Source: JABDGC01 sp964449835 (GTDB taxonomy: Bacteria; Pseudomonadota; Gammaproteobacteria; DSM-16500). Taken from it: a stretch of 49,253 nucleotides of DNA. Below the pieces are notes generated by a model. It did no database searches, was not told the origin of the DNA, and worked only from the letters and a program-made list of their open reading frames with translations. The stretch lies in NCBI GenBank assembly GCA_964449835.1, contig CAYVBZ010000006.1, positions 1-49,253 on the forward strand. The letters are read 5' to 3'. Of the stretch, positions 23,441 to 32,165 are shown in pieces; the stretch's first letter is position 1; each line of letters starts with the position of its first letter. The position numbers and the translations under genes are program-made.

Positions 23441-24798
23441 GAAAGGACCTCTTTCAAGGACTTTAAATAGGTTTCGAGATCTTGCTGCTGTTTGGTCTCG
23501 GTCGCGCAAACCAATAGGCAATCTCCTAACTCAGGATAGGCCGGCTTCAGATTATAGCCGCCTTGAATATGCAAGTTCGCCAAGGCTTGTAGGACGGAAT
23601 CGACGGAGCGCGGCAACCGAAGGACAAATTCATGAAAATAGGGCGAGGCAAAAACCAGTTCAACACCTGGCAGAGAGGTAAGAAGCTTTTGCAGGGCGTT
23701 CGCGCGTTGGTGGGCTACCATGGCCACTTTCTTTAAGCCTTGCGGGCCCAATAAACTCATGTGAATGGTGGAAGCAATCACCATCAGACCTTGGTTGGTG
23801 CAAATATTTGAGGTCGCTTTGGCGCGGCGGATATGTTGTTCTCTTGCTTGCAGCGTTAAAACAAAACCTTCTTTGCCGTCCAAGTCCACGGTGCGGCCCA
23901 CGATGCGGCCTGGCATTTGACGGATATATTGCTGCTTGCAGCATAAAAAGCCATAGTAAGGCCCGCCGCAGGAAAGAGGAATGCCGAGCGGTTGACCTTC
24001 ACCGCAAGCCAAATCAGCGCCTGTTTTGCCCCATTGGCCCGGCGGCTTCAATAAAGCCATCGCGAGCGGATTCACAAGGCCGATCACTAAAATATTTTTT
24101 TGTTTGGCCCAATCCGTTAAGGTATCCACTTCTTCCAGCACACCAAAAAAATTGGGGTGAGGCAACACTAGAATCTGCGCGGTTTTCGCAGCTGCCTCCA
24201 AGGCTTGGACCGTAACGCGTCCTGTTTTTAAGTCATAAGGGACTTCCACTAAGTTGGCTTCGTGCTGGCCCACAATGGCTTCGACTACTTCTCGATAATG
24301 AGGATGGATGGTTTTGGGAAGCAAGATGGTCGGTGTCGATTCTACTTTGCTGTGGACCTGCCGCATTCCCATCAGGATGGCCTCCGCTAAAGCAGAGGCG
24401 CCATCATAAAGCGAGGCATTGGAAACATCCATTCCCATGAGGCTTGCCATCATGGTCTGAAACTCGTACATGAGCTGCAGCGAGCCTTGACTGGCTTCCG
24501 CCTGATAAGGCGTATAGGCCGTCATAAACTCACCGCGCGCCGCAATTTCCCAGACCGCGCCGGGAATATGATGCTCATAAGCGCCAGCGCCAATAAAACA
24601 GCTCAGGCTATTATTTTGCTTGGACCTGTCGTGCATCAAACGGAAGAGTTCCATTTCAGAGATGCCTTCGGGGACGGTGGAAAGATCAACCTGTCGCAGG
24701 TCTTTAGGAATTTCGGCAAAAAGATCTTCCAACTTCGCGGCCCCGATCCCATCCAACATGGACCGAATATCTTCTTCAGTATGCGGAATAAAAGGCAT
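23437..24798 (-). CDS. gcvPA: Glycine dehydrogenase (decarboxylating) subunit 1
   Basis: This 453-residue N-terminal half of the P protein has the typical start PHTEEDIRSMLDGIG and motifs SFIG-type CFIGAGAYEHHIP, AVWEIAARGEFMTAYTPYQA, EASQGSLQLMYEFQTMMASL and EGQPLGIPLSCGGPYYGFL. The split GcvPA/GcvPB form occurs in some proteobacteria and firmicutes, whereas E. coli has one fused GcvP. It lies 15 bases after gcvH. Confidence 0.95.
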   Translation of the reverse strand: MPFIPHTEEDIRSMLDGIGAAKLEDLFAEIPKDLRQVDLSTVPEGISEMELFRLMHDRSKQNNSLSCFIGAGAYEHHIPGAVWEIAARGEFMTAYTPYQAEASQGSLQLMYEFQTMMASLMGMDVSNASLYDGASALAEAILMGMRQVHSKVESTPTILLPKTIHPHYREVVEAIVGQHEANLVEVPYDLKTGRVTVQALEAAAKTAQILVLPHPNFFGVLEEVDTLTDWAKQKNILVIGLVNPLAMALLKPPGQWGKTGADLACGEGQPLGIPLSCGGPYYGFLCCKQQYIRQMPGRIVGRTVDLDGKEGFVLTLQAREQHIRRAKATSNICTNQGLMVIASTIHMSLLGPQGLKKVAMVAHQRANALQKLLTSLPGVELVFASPYFHEFVLRLPRSVDSVLQALANLHIQGGYNLKPAYPELGDCLLVCATETKQQQDLETYLKSLKEVLS

Positions 24799-24813
24799 GC
24801 TTGTTCCTCGCTC

Positions 24814-25203
24814 TTAGTGCGCTTCGGAAGCGACCTGCTGTGAATACTCATCCGGTTTTAACAATTCTTTCATATCGCTCTCAAAGGGGCGTAAGCGGAA
24901 GAGCCAGCCTTTTCCGTAAGGATCTTCATTCACCAATTGTGGATTTTCCATGACAGCTTCATTAACTTCAATGACTTCGCCGGCCATCGGACAATAAATA
25001 TCAGCAGCGGCCTTCACCGATTCCACAACAGCACATTCCTGGCCATTCTCAAAGTGCGTCTCAAGCTCTGGCAATTCAACATAGACTAAATCGCCCAACA
25101 TACTTTGCGCATGATCGGTGATTCCTACGGTAAAACTATCTTCATCTTTTCGCACCCACTCATGGGTTTTCGAATAACGCAAAGTTTTTGGTATGCTGCT
25201 CAT
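24814..25203 (-). CDS. gcvH: Glycine cleavage system H protein
   Basis: This 129-residue lipoyl carrier receives the aminomethyl group from P protein and delivers it to GcvT. The lipoylated lysine lies in CAVVESVKAAADIYCPMAGE, after the typical N-terminal KTHEWVRKDED. The length matches the family. It sits 19 bases downstream of gcvT. Confidence 0.96.
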   Translation of the reverse strand: MSSIPKTLRYSKTHEWVRKDEDSFTVGITDHAQSMLGDLVYVELPELETHFENGQECAVVESVKAAADIYCPMAGEVIEVNEAVMENPQLVNEDPYGKGWLFRLRPFESDMKELLKPDEYSQQVASEAH

Positions 25204-25222
25204 TTTTTATTTTGCCCTCTTT

Positions 25223-26299
25223 TTAAAAAACTGGTTTGCCATGTTTTACAAATGGCGGCTTCACTACCTTCGCCGGGATACGTTTGCCCCGGATTTCCAC
25301 AAAACACTGCTCAAAATCTCCCGCCGGCACCCGTGCCAAGGCAATGCCCTTTTTCAAGGTAGGTGAAAAACTACCGCTCGTCACTTCGCCTTCGCCCACC
25401 CCTTCTATAATCACTTTTTGGTGATGCCGCGGAATGCCCTCTTCTAAAACCAGGCCAATCAGTTTGCGCTTCACTCCACTTTGCTTTTGGTCTTCTAAGG
25501 CTTGCCGGCCGATAAAATTTCTTTCCCGCGGTTCCCAAGCAACGGTCCAGGCTAGATTGGATTCCAGCGGGGTCACCGTTTCGTCCATGTCCGTACCATA
25601 AAGATTTAAACCCGCCTCTAAGCGCAAGGTATCGCGCGCGCCAAGGCCACAAGGGGAAAAACTCTGTTCTAATAATTTTTCCCAGAAAAAGGCCGCTTCT
25701 TCAGCAGGCAAAATCCATTCGTAGCCATCTTCGCCGGTATAACCCGTGCGCGCGACAAATTTATGGTTAAGAGAGGTCGCGTGAAAAAATTTTAAGTTCG
25801 CAAGCTCATTCGCATGCTGGTTGAGAAGCTGCGCTATTTTCTCGAAGGCCTTGGGCCCTTGGGTGGCCAGCATCACGACATCGTCGCGTTTCATTAATTT
25901 GAGCGGAAAATTGGGCAGGTGTTGTCTCAACCAAGCTAAGTCTTTGTCACAGGTTGCCGCGTTGACAACTAGGCGGAAGAAATTGTCGCGGATTTTGTAA
26001 ACGATCAAGTCATCCAGAATGCCGCCCTGTTCATTCAGCATGCAACTATAAAGGGCCTTGCCCGGTGTCAGTCGATCAATGTTGTTGGCCAGCATGAGAC
26101 GTAGATAGGGCGCAGCGCCCTCGCCTTCCAGGTCCAGAACGGTCATATGAGAAACATCGAAAACACCGGCGTTTTCACGCACCATTTGGTGTTCAGCGAG
26201 CTGAGATCCGTAATGAATTGGCAGTTCCCATCCAGCGAATTCAACCATTTTGCCGTGGGCGGCAAGGTGACTCTCATAAAGCGGTGTTTTTTTACCCAT
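25223..26299 (-). CDS. gcvT: Glycine cleavage system T protein (aminomethyltransferase)
   Basis: This 358-residue folate-dependent enzyme releases ammonia and makes methylene-THF. Motifs include MVEFAGWELPIHYGSQLAEH, NAGVFDVSHM, the folate segment GLGARDTLRLEAGLNLYG and GFVSS-like C-terminal GEVTSGSFSPTLKKGIALA. It is the first gene of the operon. The 66 bases upstream to the ubiH-like stop are too short for a full tandem glycine riboswitch, and I see none. Confidence 0.95.
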   Translation of the reverse strand: MGKKTPLYESHLAAHGKMVEFAGWELPIHYGSQLAEHQMVRENAGVFDVSHMTVLDLEGEGAAPYLRLMLANNIDRLTPGKALYSCMLNEQGGILDDLIVYKIRDNFFRLVVNAATCDKDLAWLRQHLPNFPLKLMKRDDVVMLATQGPKAFEKIAQLLNQHANELANLKFFHATSLNHKFVARTGYTGEDGYEWILPAEEAAFFWEKLLEQSFSPCGLGARDTLRLEAGLNLYGTDMDETVTPLESNLAWTVAWEPRERNFIGRQALEDQKQSGVKRKLIGLVLEEGIPRHHQKVIIEGVGEGEVTSGSFSPTLKKGIALARVPAGDFEQCFVEIRGKRIPAKVVKPPFVKHGKPVF

Positions 26300-26359
26300 T
26301 TTTTTCTGTCCTTAAACACGGTCCATGATACGCATGGGAAAGGAAGTATACCGCCATCA

Positions 26360-26391
26360 CCCCTGTCATGCCAGCATGCTTTTGACAGGGG
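26360..26391. repeat. Dispersed hairpin at the ubiH-like 3' end
   Basis: CCCCTGTCA at 26360-26368 pairs with TGACAGGGG at 26383-26391. The segment TGTCATGCCAGCATGCTTTT is shared (inverted) with the hairpin at 42363-42396, so it is a dispersed element. It contains the stop codon and the last codons (PVKSMLA) of the ubiH-like gene. Confidence 0.7.
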
Positions 26392-27619
26392 TAGTTGTAA
26401 GGTTGCAAAGAGGAGGAGTCAGCGTCCCCATCGCATAATAGGCAAAGAAGTTTTTCAGAGGATGACAATGATTTGTCAGCCCTAGGCTTTTGCTTCCCAT
26501 AAAAGAGAGGCCGCGGTTTTCGTTGGTGAATAAAGTTTTCAACAACTTTACCGCAGCCTGCATCAGCTGGTTGTCTCCCCGGCAGATCCTCTCATAGCGG
26601 CGCAAGGTGGAAAAGCTCGCAAAATCGCGATTTTTTTGCAGTGCCAGGCCAATGACCTCCGCCAAGGTACGCGCGTCCGCTATTCCCAAATTGACGCCTT
26701 GCCCCGCCAGGGGATGCAAGGTATGCGCGGCGTCTCCGATTAAAGCCAGACGGTTTTTAACGTAGCTTTCCGCGTGGCGCTCAAAGAGCGGGAAAATTTG
26801 CCGCTTGGACACAGCAAGAATTTTTCCTAAACGAAAATCAAAAGCTTCGCTTAGAAGTTCTTGAAAGGCGGATTCTTCTAAATGCAGGAGCCGTTCCGCT
26901 TCGTTTGGGGCCGTCGACCAGACGATGGAACAGTGATGCGCCTCGGAAAGCGGCAAAAAAGCTAAAGGCCCTGTGGGAAATTTTTTATCGCAGAGAAAAA
27001 CTTGGCGCGCTGTTTTGAGATGCGGCGACTCGGTTTCTACCTGCGCGATTAAAGCGCTGTGTTGATAGTCATGGACCCGGAGCGCAATGCCAGCTTGTTC
27101 CCTGACCCAAGACTGTGCACCATCGGCGCCAACAATAAGTTTTGCGCACAGTGAAGACTGGGAAGATGGCCCGCTTAATTCAAAATAATTTTCTTTTTCT
27201 TGTAAACTGTGGAAAGTCCTGGGACAAAAAAAATCAATTTGAGGCTTTTCTTGCACCTTTTCGAATAAAGCGGTGCGCAAGAGATTTTCTTCTAGGATAT
27301 GACCGAGGACGGGCACCCGGAGTTGGGCGTGATCAAAGGTTAATTCGCCGCCTTGACTAGACCAAACTTGCATGTGCGTATAAGGACTTGTCCGTTTCGC
27401 GAGGATTTGCGGCCACACTTCGAGCTTTTCGAAAACTTGCTGAGAGGCTGGTGTGATGGCAAAGACACGCGCATCATAGTCGGTTTCGGACCAGTCCAGG
27501 CGAGGGGGCTTTGCGTCTACTAGGGCAATGCGCAGGTTGTCTTGCTGAGCTAGTAATAAGGCATGGACTAGGCCGACGATTCCGCTGCCTAGGATGGCGA
27601 CATCGTATGTAGTTTTGAT
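26366..27619 (-). CDS. UbiH/UbiF/VisC-family FAD hydroxylase; unusual start
   Basis: This is a ubiquinone-biosynthesis-type monooxygenase. The FAD motif ILGSGIVGLVHALLL lies at the very N-terminus, followed by the DG motif LIVGADGAQSWVREQAGI and the GD motif LALIGDAAHTLHPLAGQGVN. The conserved N-terminus lies before the first GTG (27418), so the true gene must start further upstream, but between the algC stop (27641) and the FAD fold no ATG, GTG or TTG exists in frame. The best-placed codon is ATC at 27619 (protein of 417 residues), ten bases after GGAG. The C-terminus is formed by a dispersed repeat. It is either a rare AUC start or a mutated start, which would reduce expression. Which ring position it hydroxylates is not resolved. 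Confidence 0.8.
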   Translation of the reverse strand: MKTTYDVAILGSGIVGLVHALLLAQQDNLRIALVDAKPPRLDWSETDYDARVFAITPASQQVFEKLEVWPQILAKRTSPYTHMQVWSSQGGELTFDHAQLRVPVLGHILEENLLRTALFEKVQEKPQIDFFCPRTFHSLQEKENYFELSGPSSQSSLCAKLIVGADGAQSWVREQAGIALRVHDYQHSALIAQVETESPHLKTARQVFLCDKKFPTGPLAFLPLSEAHHCSIVWSTAPNEAERLLHLEESAFQELLSEAFDFRLGKILAVSKRQIFPLFERHAESYVKNRLALIGDAAHTLHPLAGQGVNLGIADARTLAEVIGLALQKNRDFASFSTLRRYERICRGDNQLMQAAVKLLKTLFTNENRGLSFMGSKSLGLTNHCHPLKNFFAYYAMGTLTPPLCNLTTTPVKSMLA

Positions 27620-27640
27620 AAGCGCAGGTCTCCGGAGTCT

Positions 27641-29050
27641 TTAAAAGGGCAAGGCGAGTTCTGGTTTGACTGATAAGAGCAGGTTGCGAAATAGGTTTTG
27701 AATTTTTTGCAAGATGGTCTCGTCGACTGCCTCGAAGCGTAAAATCAAACAGGGGGTCGTGTTGGAAGGACGCACCAGGCCCCAGCCATCGGCAAAATTA
27801 ACACGCAGGCCGTCGATGGTCATGATTTCTGCGGCTTGCTCAAGGTCATTTTGTGTCTCGTTCATTTTGCTGACCAATCGGTCCATCATTTGAAATTTTT
27901 CATCTTCGGAAACAAACACTTTCAATTCCGGCGTATTGACACTATCTGGAATCGCTGCAAACACGGCTTCACAACTTTCTTCACGGGCAGACAAAAGTTC
28001 CAAGAGGCGGGCGCCGGCATAGAGCGCGTCATCAAAGCCGAACCAGCGGTCTTTAAAGAAAATATGACCGCTCATTTCTCCGGCCAAAAGTGCCTGCGTT
28101 TCCGCCAATTTTGCCTTGATCAGAGAGTGTCCCGTCTTCCACATCAGCGGTTCGCCGCCGTGTTGACGGACCATGGTGGCCAAATGCGTCGTACATTTGA
28201 CGTCATAAATAATTTTGGCGCGGGGATTTTCTTTTATGATCGAGAGGGCAAACAAGATGAGCTGACGGTCAGGCCAAATAATCTTGCCCTGCCCTGTCAC
28301 AACGCCCAAGCGATCACCGTCTCCATCAAAAGCTAAACCGAGATCGGCCCCTTGCTTTTGAACGGCCTCGATCAGGTCTTTCAAATTTTCAGCTTGGCTA
28401 GGATCGGGATGGTGATTGGGAAAGGAACCGTCCACCTTGCAAAAAAGTTCGTGGACCTCGCAGCCGAGACGACGGTAAAGTTCAGGGGCAATCATTCCCG
28501 GTATGCCGTTGCCGCTGTCCACCACCACACGCAAGGACCGTTTAAGTTTCACGGACTCGATAATCTTTTGAAGATAGTCTTCCACCAGGTCCGCTTCCTG
28601 GTATTCGCCCTGTCCTTCTCTTAAATTCCTAGACTGAATGCGATGATATAGATCTTGAATGCGGCCCTCCGCCAAAGTTTCCCCGCGGACCATCATTTTG
28701 AAACCATTATAGTCCGGCGGATTGTGGCTGCCGGTGATCATCACGCCTGAGCGCGTATTGAGGACATAGGTGGCGTAATATAAAATCGGTGTCGGCACCA
28801 TGCCCACATCAATCACATCACAGCCGGTACTCAAAATACCTTCGGACAAAAATTCCGCGAGGGAGGGACTCGAATGTCTGCCATCAAAACCGACCGCAAT
28901 CGCTTTGTCTCCTTGCTCTAAAGTTTCGCTGCCCAGTGCTTGGCCAAGCTGATAAACCACTTCAGGCGTGAGGGATTGACCCACAATGCCGCGAATATCA
29001 TAGGCGCGGAAGATAGAACGATCGAGCACTTGCTGCTGCGGTTGTAACAT
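27641..29050 (-). CDS. algC: Phosphomannomutase/phosphoglucomutase, AlgC type
   Basis: This 469-residue alpha-D-phosphohexomutase interconverts 6- and 1-phosphates of mannose and glucose, supplying LPS and nucleotide-sugar synthesis. The phosphoserine motif VMITGSHNPPDYNGFKM has Ser108, and further motifs are the metal loop FDGDGDRLG, the sugar-binding EMSGHIFF and the phosphate-binding LVRPSNTTPCLILRFE. It starts four bases after the dut stop. The downstream FAD hydroxylase follows in frame immediately after its TAA. Confidence 0.93.
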   Translation of the reverse strand: MLQPQQQVLDRSIFRAYDIRGIVGQSLTPEVVYQLGQALGSETLEQGDKAIAVGFDGRHSSPSLAEFLSEGILSTGCDVIDVGMVPTPILYYATYVLNTRSGVMITGSHNPPDYNGFKMMVRGETLAEGRIQDLYHRIQSRNLREGQGEYQEADLVEDYLQKIIESVKLKRSLRVVVDSGNGIPGMIAPELYRRLGCEVHELFCKVDGSFPNHHPDPSQAENLKDLIEAVQKQGADLGLAFDGDGDRLGVVTGQGKIIWPDRQLILFALSIIKENPRAKIIYDVKCTTHLATMVRQHGGEPLMWKTGHSLIKAKLAETQALLAGEMSGHIFFKDRWFGFDDALYAGARLLELLSAREESCEAVFAAIPDSVNTPELKVFVSEDEKFQMMDRLVSKMNETQNDLEQAAEIMTIDGLRVNFADGWGLVRPSNTTPCLILRFEAVDETILQKIQNLFRNLLLSVKPELALPF

Positions 29051-29053
29051 GAA

Positions 29054-29545
29054 TTAGTTACTCCCTGAATGACCGAAACCACCCGCGCCGCGTTCAGTGG
29101 CTTGAAATTCTTCCACCACGGTGAAATGAGCGCGGACGATGGGCAAAAATACCAATTGTGCAATGCGGTCTCCTGGTTGAATGGTGTAAGTTGCTGTTCC
29201 GCGGTTCCAGCATGAAACTTGAAGTTCACCCTGATAATCCGCATCAATTAAACCGACCAGGTTGCCTAGCACAATGCCGTTTTTGTGGCCTAGGCCGGAG
29301 CGCGGTAAAATCACCGCCGCCATGTTAGGGTCCGCGATATAAATCGCAAGGCCGGTCGGCAATAGTTCTGTCTTTCCAGGTTCTAGGGCGAGCGGCTTCT
29401 GAAGACAAGCACGCAAATCAAGTCCGGCGGAATCCAGTGTGGCATAAGCCGGTAAAGGAAATTCCCCGCCAAGGCGTGGATCTAAGATTTTCAGTTGAAT
29501 CGGTGTCGTGTTATTTAATGGAACGATTTCACAGGCATTAACCAT
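29054..29545 (-). CDS. dut: dUTP diphosphatase
   Basis: This 163-residue trimeric dUTPase converts dUTP to dUMP, giving substrate for ThyA. All five motifs are seen: SAGLDLRAC, PRSGLGHKNGIVLGN, GLIDADYQGEL, RIAQLVFLPI and RGAGGFGHSG. The open frame extends nine codons upstream, but ATG 29545 is chosen for its GAGGAG site and for the match to E. coli Dut (151 residues). It overlaps the coaBC end by eight bases. Confidence 0.95.
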   Translation of the reverse strand: MVNACEIVPLNNTTPIQLKILDPRLGGEFPLPAYATLDSAGLDLRACLQKPLALEPGKTELLPTGLAIYIADPNMAAVILPRSGLGHKNGIVLGNLVGLIDADYQGELQVSCWNRGTATYTIQPGDRIAQLVFLPIVRAHFTVVEEFQATERGAGGFGHSGSN

Positions 29546-30758
29546 CTTTCTCTCCTCTATAAATTTTTCCAAGACAAGCGATTAACTGACGGGCCAGCTT
29601 TTGTTTACTGGCGCGGGGAAAATTTTTCGCTTGCTCACCCCATAAAACGGTCACTGCATTTTCGTCACTCTCAAAACCCTCTCCTGCGCCAACGCGGTTG
29701 GCAATAATCACATCCATGCCTTTGCGTTTTCTTTTTTCTTTGGCCCTTGCCAAAAGATTTTCAGTTTCCGCGGCGAAGCCGACTATAAACGGTCTTTTCT
29801 TCAATTTCGCGACTTCAGCCACCACATCGGCGGTGCGCTCTAATTCTAAACTGAGAGTGGCCGCTGCTTTATGGATTTTTTGCGCGGCGATCTTTTTGCA
29901 GCGATAATCCGCGACTGCGGCGACTGACAGAAAAAGATCGCAGGACTTCACTTCCCGCAGGACCGCTTGATACATTTCCTCTGCTGTGACCACGGGGATA
30001 CGTTTGATCTGCTCACTGGCTGTCAAATGAACTGGGCCGCTCACCAAGGTAACCGCAGCGCCGGCCAAAAGAGCAGCTTCGGCCAAAGCATAACCCATCT
30101 TGCCGGAACTGGCATTCGTTAAATAACGAACGGGATCGATGGCTTCCTGCGTCGGTCCTGCTGTGATCAAAACACGCAAACCTGCCAGCAAACCTGTTTT
30201 GAAAAAAGCGCTCACCGCCTTAACAATTTCCGCAGGCTCCAACATTCGGCCCGGCCCAAACTCGCCACAGGCTTGACTGCCTTCCCCAGGGCCCAGAATT
30301 TGAATTTTTTGTTTGCGCAAGACTTGCGCGTTTTTTTGCGTTAACGTATTCTTCCACATGACTTGATTCATGGCTGGCGCTACTGCAATAGGCGCCTGTG
30401 TTGCCAAGCACAAGGTCGTCAATAAATCATTTGCCCTGCCTCCCGAAAGCCGCGCGATAAAATCGGCGGAAGCTGGCGCGATCAAAATCAAATCTGCCCA
30501 ACGCGCCAATTCAATATGGCCCATGGCCGCCTCTGCGGTGGAATCAAATAAATGGCTGCGCACGGGCTGTCCTGAGACGGCTTGTAAAGTCAGCGCGGTA
30601 ATAAATTGCTGGGCATTTTCCGTCATGACTACTTGGACTTCTGCACCCGCTTCACGCAGACGACGCACCAAGTCCGCGCTTTTATAAGCCGCGATGCCGC
30701 CGGTGACACCCAGGAGAATGCGCTTTTGTTGCAAGGCTGTGGTTTTAGTTTGAGCCAT
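29538..30758 (-). CDS. coaBC: Bifunctional CoaBC
   Basis: This 406-residue fusion makes 4'-phosphopantetheine. The N-terminal flavoprotein PPC decarboxylase (CoaC) has GVTGGIAAYKSADLVRRL, APAMNQVMWKN and the catalytic Cys in SQACGEFGPGRM. The C-terminal PPC synthetase (CoaB) has ITAGPTQEAIDPVRYLTNAS. It is the first gene of coaBC-dut-algC-ubiH-like, an arrangement known in gammaproteobacteria. A TATAAT box lies at 30793-30798 in the divergent region toward the coiled-coil gene. Confidence 0.96.
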   Translation of the reverse strand: MAQTKTTALQQKRILLGVTGGIAAYKSADLVRRLREAGAEVQVVMTENAQQFITALTLQAVSGQPVRSHLFDSTAEAAMGHIELARWADLILIAPASADFIARLSGGRANDLLTTLCLATQAPIAVAPAMNQVMWKNTLTQKNAQVLRKQKIQILGPGEGSQACGEFGPGRMLEPAEIVKAVSAFFKTGLLAGLRVLITAGPTQEAIDPVRYLTNASSGKMGYALAEAALLAGAAVTLVSGPVHLTASEQIKRIPVVTAEEMYQAVLREVKSCDLFLSVAAVADYRCKKIAAQKIHKAAATLSLELERTADVVAEVAKLKKRPFIVGFAAETENLLARAKEKRKRKGMDVIIANRVGAGEGFESDENAVTVLWGEQAKNFPRASKQKLARQLIACLGKIYRGEKDG

Positions 30759-30815
30759 ATCAATACTGTTTAGTGCAGTTTTAATAATCGGTTATAATAT
30801 TAAGGAGTAAATCGG

Positions 30816-31283
30816 ATGAAAGCTAGAATGCATTTTGACACATTAACCTACGCGAATAAACTCAAAACAGCGGGGATGGAGCCTAAACTCGCCGAGGCAC
30901 AGGCGCTTGCCTTGGTGGAGGCCATTGATGATGGGGTAGCGACGAAATCGGATATTATTGGTTTAAAGTCAGATGTTAGTGCCTTAAAGTCAGATGTTAG
31001 TGCCCTAAAGTCAGATGTTAGTGCCCTAAAGTCAGATGTTGGTGCCTTAAAGTCAGATGTTAGTGCCCTAAAGTCAGATGTTAGTACCCTAAAGTCAGAT
31101 GTTGGTGCCTTAAAATCAGATATTGTTGCCTTAAAATCGGACATAGATGTCCGATTTGGTAAAGTAGATGCCCGATTTACTGAATCCAAGGCCGAGCTTA
31201 TTCAATGGATGGTGGGTCTTTTTATAGCCAACATTACCTTGCTCGGCACTTTTATCGCTTTAGTGCAGTTTTTAAACCACTAA
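30816..31283 (+). CDS. Heptad-repeat coiled-coil protein with C-terminal anchor
   Basis: This 155-residue protein has an N-terminal part (FDTLTYANKLKTAGMEPKLA) resembling the DUF1640/CCDC90 family. It then has roughly ten consecutive seven-residue units with LKSDV[SG]A, a strongly heptad coiled coil, and finally a hydrophobic helix (MVGLFIANITLLGTFIALVQ). Function is unknown; it looks like a membrane-anchored coiled coil. AAGGAG precedes the ATG by eight bases. Confidence 0.8.
   Translation: MKARMHFDTLTYANKLKTAGMEPKLAEAQALALVEAIDDGVATKSDIIGLKSDVSALKSDVSALKSDVSALKSDVGALKSDVSALKSDVSTLKSDVGALKSDIVALKSDIDVRFGKVDARFTESKAELIQWMVGLFIANITLLGTFIALVQFLNH
30961..31146 (+). repeat. 21-base tandem repeat in the coiled-coil gene
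   Basis: About nine imperfect copies of a 21-base unit (TTAAAGTCAGATGTTAGTGC-like), each encoding one LKSDVSA heptad. Copy number changes keep the frame, so the coil length can vary by recombination or slippage. Confidence 0.8.
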
Positions 31284-31327
31284 AACTAACCCGCCCAATC
31301 CCTCTAGCTTAACCATCGGATTATTTT

Positions 31328-32002
31328 ATGAAAATAGCACAATGGCCGCTTGCTGATCGGCCGCGTGAAAAACTTTTGACGCAGGATATTCGCACTTTGA
31401 CGGATGCGGAGCTGATTGCCATTCTGTTGCAGTTTGGGACAAAAGGGAAAACGGCTTTGGATTTAGCGCGCGAGCTTTTATATCAGTTTGGCGGTCTGCA
31501 AAAACTTTTACAGGCGAAGCCCCAAGCGCTGTATCAATTGCGAGGCTTAGGCAAGGCAAAATATGCAATTCTCCAAGCAGCTTTTGAGTTAGGGAAGCGC
31601 TGTGCTCATGAAAACCTCCGGGTTGGTGAAAAATTAAGCAGTAGCAAAGCAGCACAGAGTTTTCTAGCGAAACGTTTGGGTGGCCACAAACGGGAAATTT
31701 TTGCCTGTATTTTCCTGAATAATCATCATCATTTTCTGGCCTTTGAGGAGTTGTTTCAAGGAAGTCTGACTGAAGCCAAGGTTTATCCCCGGGAAATTGT
31801 AAGAAGTGCTTTAACGCAAAATGCCGCCAAAATTATTCTGGCGCATAATCATCCTTCTGGCGACCCCACCCCCAGCCAGTCTGACCAAGAGTTGACCACA
31901 TTTATCCGGCAGGCGCTTGCTATAGTGGATGTTCAGGTCTTAGACCACATTATTATCGGCCAGGGGAAAAACTTCTCCTTTGCGGAGGCGGGTTGGCTTT
32001 GA
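31328..32002 (+). CDS. radC: RadC-family JAMM protein
   Basis: This 224-residue protein carries an N-terminal helix-hairpin-helix region and a C-terminal JAMM metalloprotease-like motif: EIVRSALTQNAAKIILAHNH, then HPSGDPTPSQSD. It is named RadC, but its role in repair is uncertain in the family. It lies upstream of rpmB-rpmG, as in E. coli. No strong ribosome site is seen before the ATG. It ends just before the dispersed palindrome at 32003. Confidence 0.93.
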   Translation: MKIAQWPLADRPREKLLTQDIRTLTDAELIAILLQFGTKGKTALDLARELLYQFGGLQKLLQAKPQALYQLRGLGKAKYAILQAAFELGKRCAHENLRVGEKLSSSKAAQSFLAKRLGGHKREIFACIFLNNHHHFLAFEELFQGSLTEAKVYPREIVRSALTQNAAKIILAHNHPSGDPTPSQSDQELTTFIRQALAIVDVQVLDHIIIGQGKNFSFAEAGWL

Positions 32003-32047
32003 GGCCCTTCGACAAGCTGAGGACAGCCTCCTCAGGGCGAGCGGTTT
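32003..32047. repeat. Dispersed palindromic element, copy 3
   Basis: GGCCCTTCGACAAGCTGAGG...CCTCCTCAGGGCGAGCGGTT, related to 6062-6118 and 16058-16099. It begins immediately after the radC stop. Confidence 0.75.
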
Positions 32048-32078
32048 TTATATTCAAATTATATTTCCCACGGGGACC

Positions 32079-32143
32079 CGAGAGCAAGCTCTCTACTCCC
32101 CTTTGGAAACCCCTTAGCTAGAGAGCCCGCGGCAAGCCGCGGG
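32079..32143. repeat. Nested palindromes before rpmB
   Basis: GAGAGC-AA-GCTCTC at 32080-32093 and a perfect CCCGCGGC-AA-GCCGCGGG at 32126-32143. The second is a compact 8-bp GC hairpin. No T-run follows it closely. It may end the radC transcript or be another mobile palindrome. Confidence 0.55.
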
Positions 32144-32165
32144 GTAAATTCTTTAATTAAGGTTG

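Noticed and set aside
26300..26359. Glycine riboswitch before gcvT
   Set aside because: The gap is too short for a tandem riboswitch and no conserved core is visible.
30793..30798. TATAAT as promoter of the coiled-coil gene
   Set aside because: The implied start of transcription would fall inside the ribosome binding site at 30802-30807, so it is unlikely to drive that gene.
30961..31146. CRISPR array
   Set aside because: The 21-base units are contiguous without spacers and encode heptads in frame.
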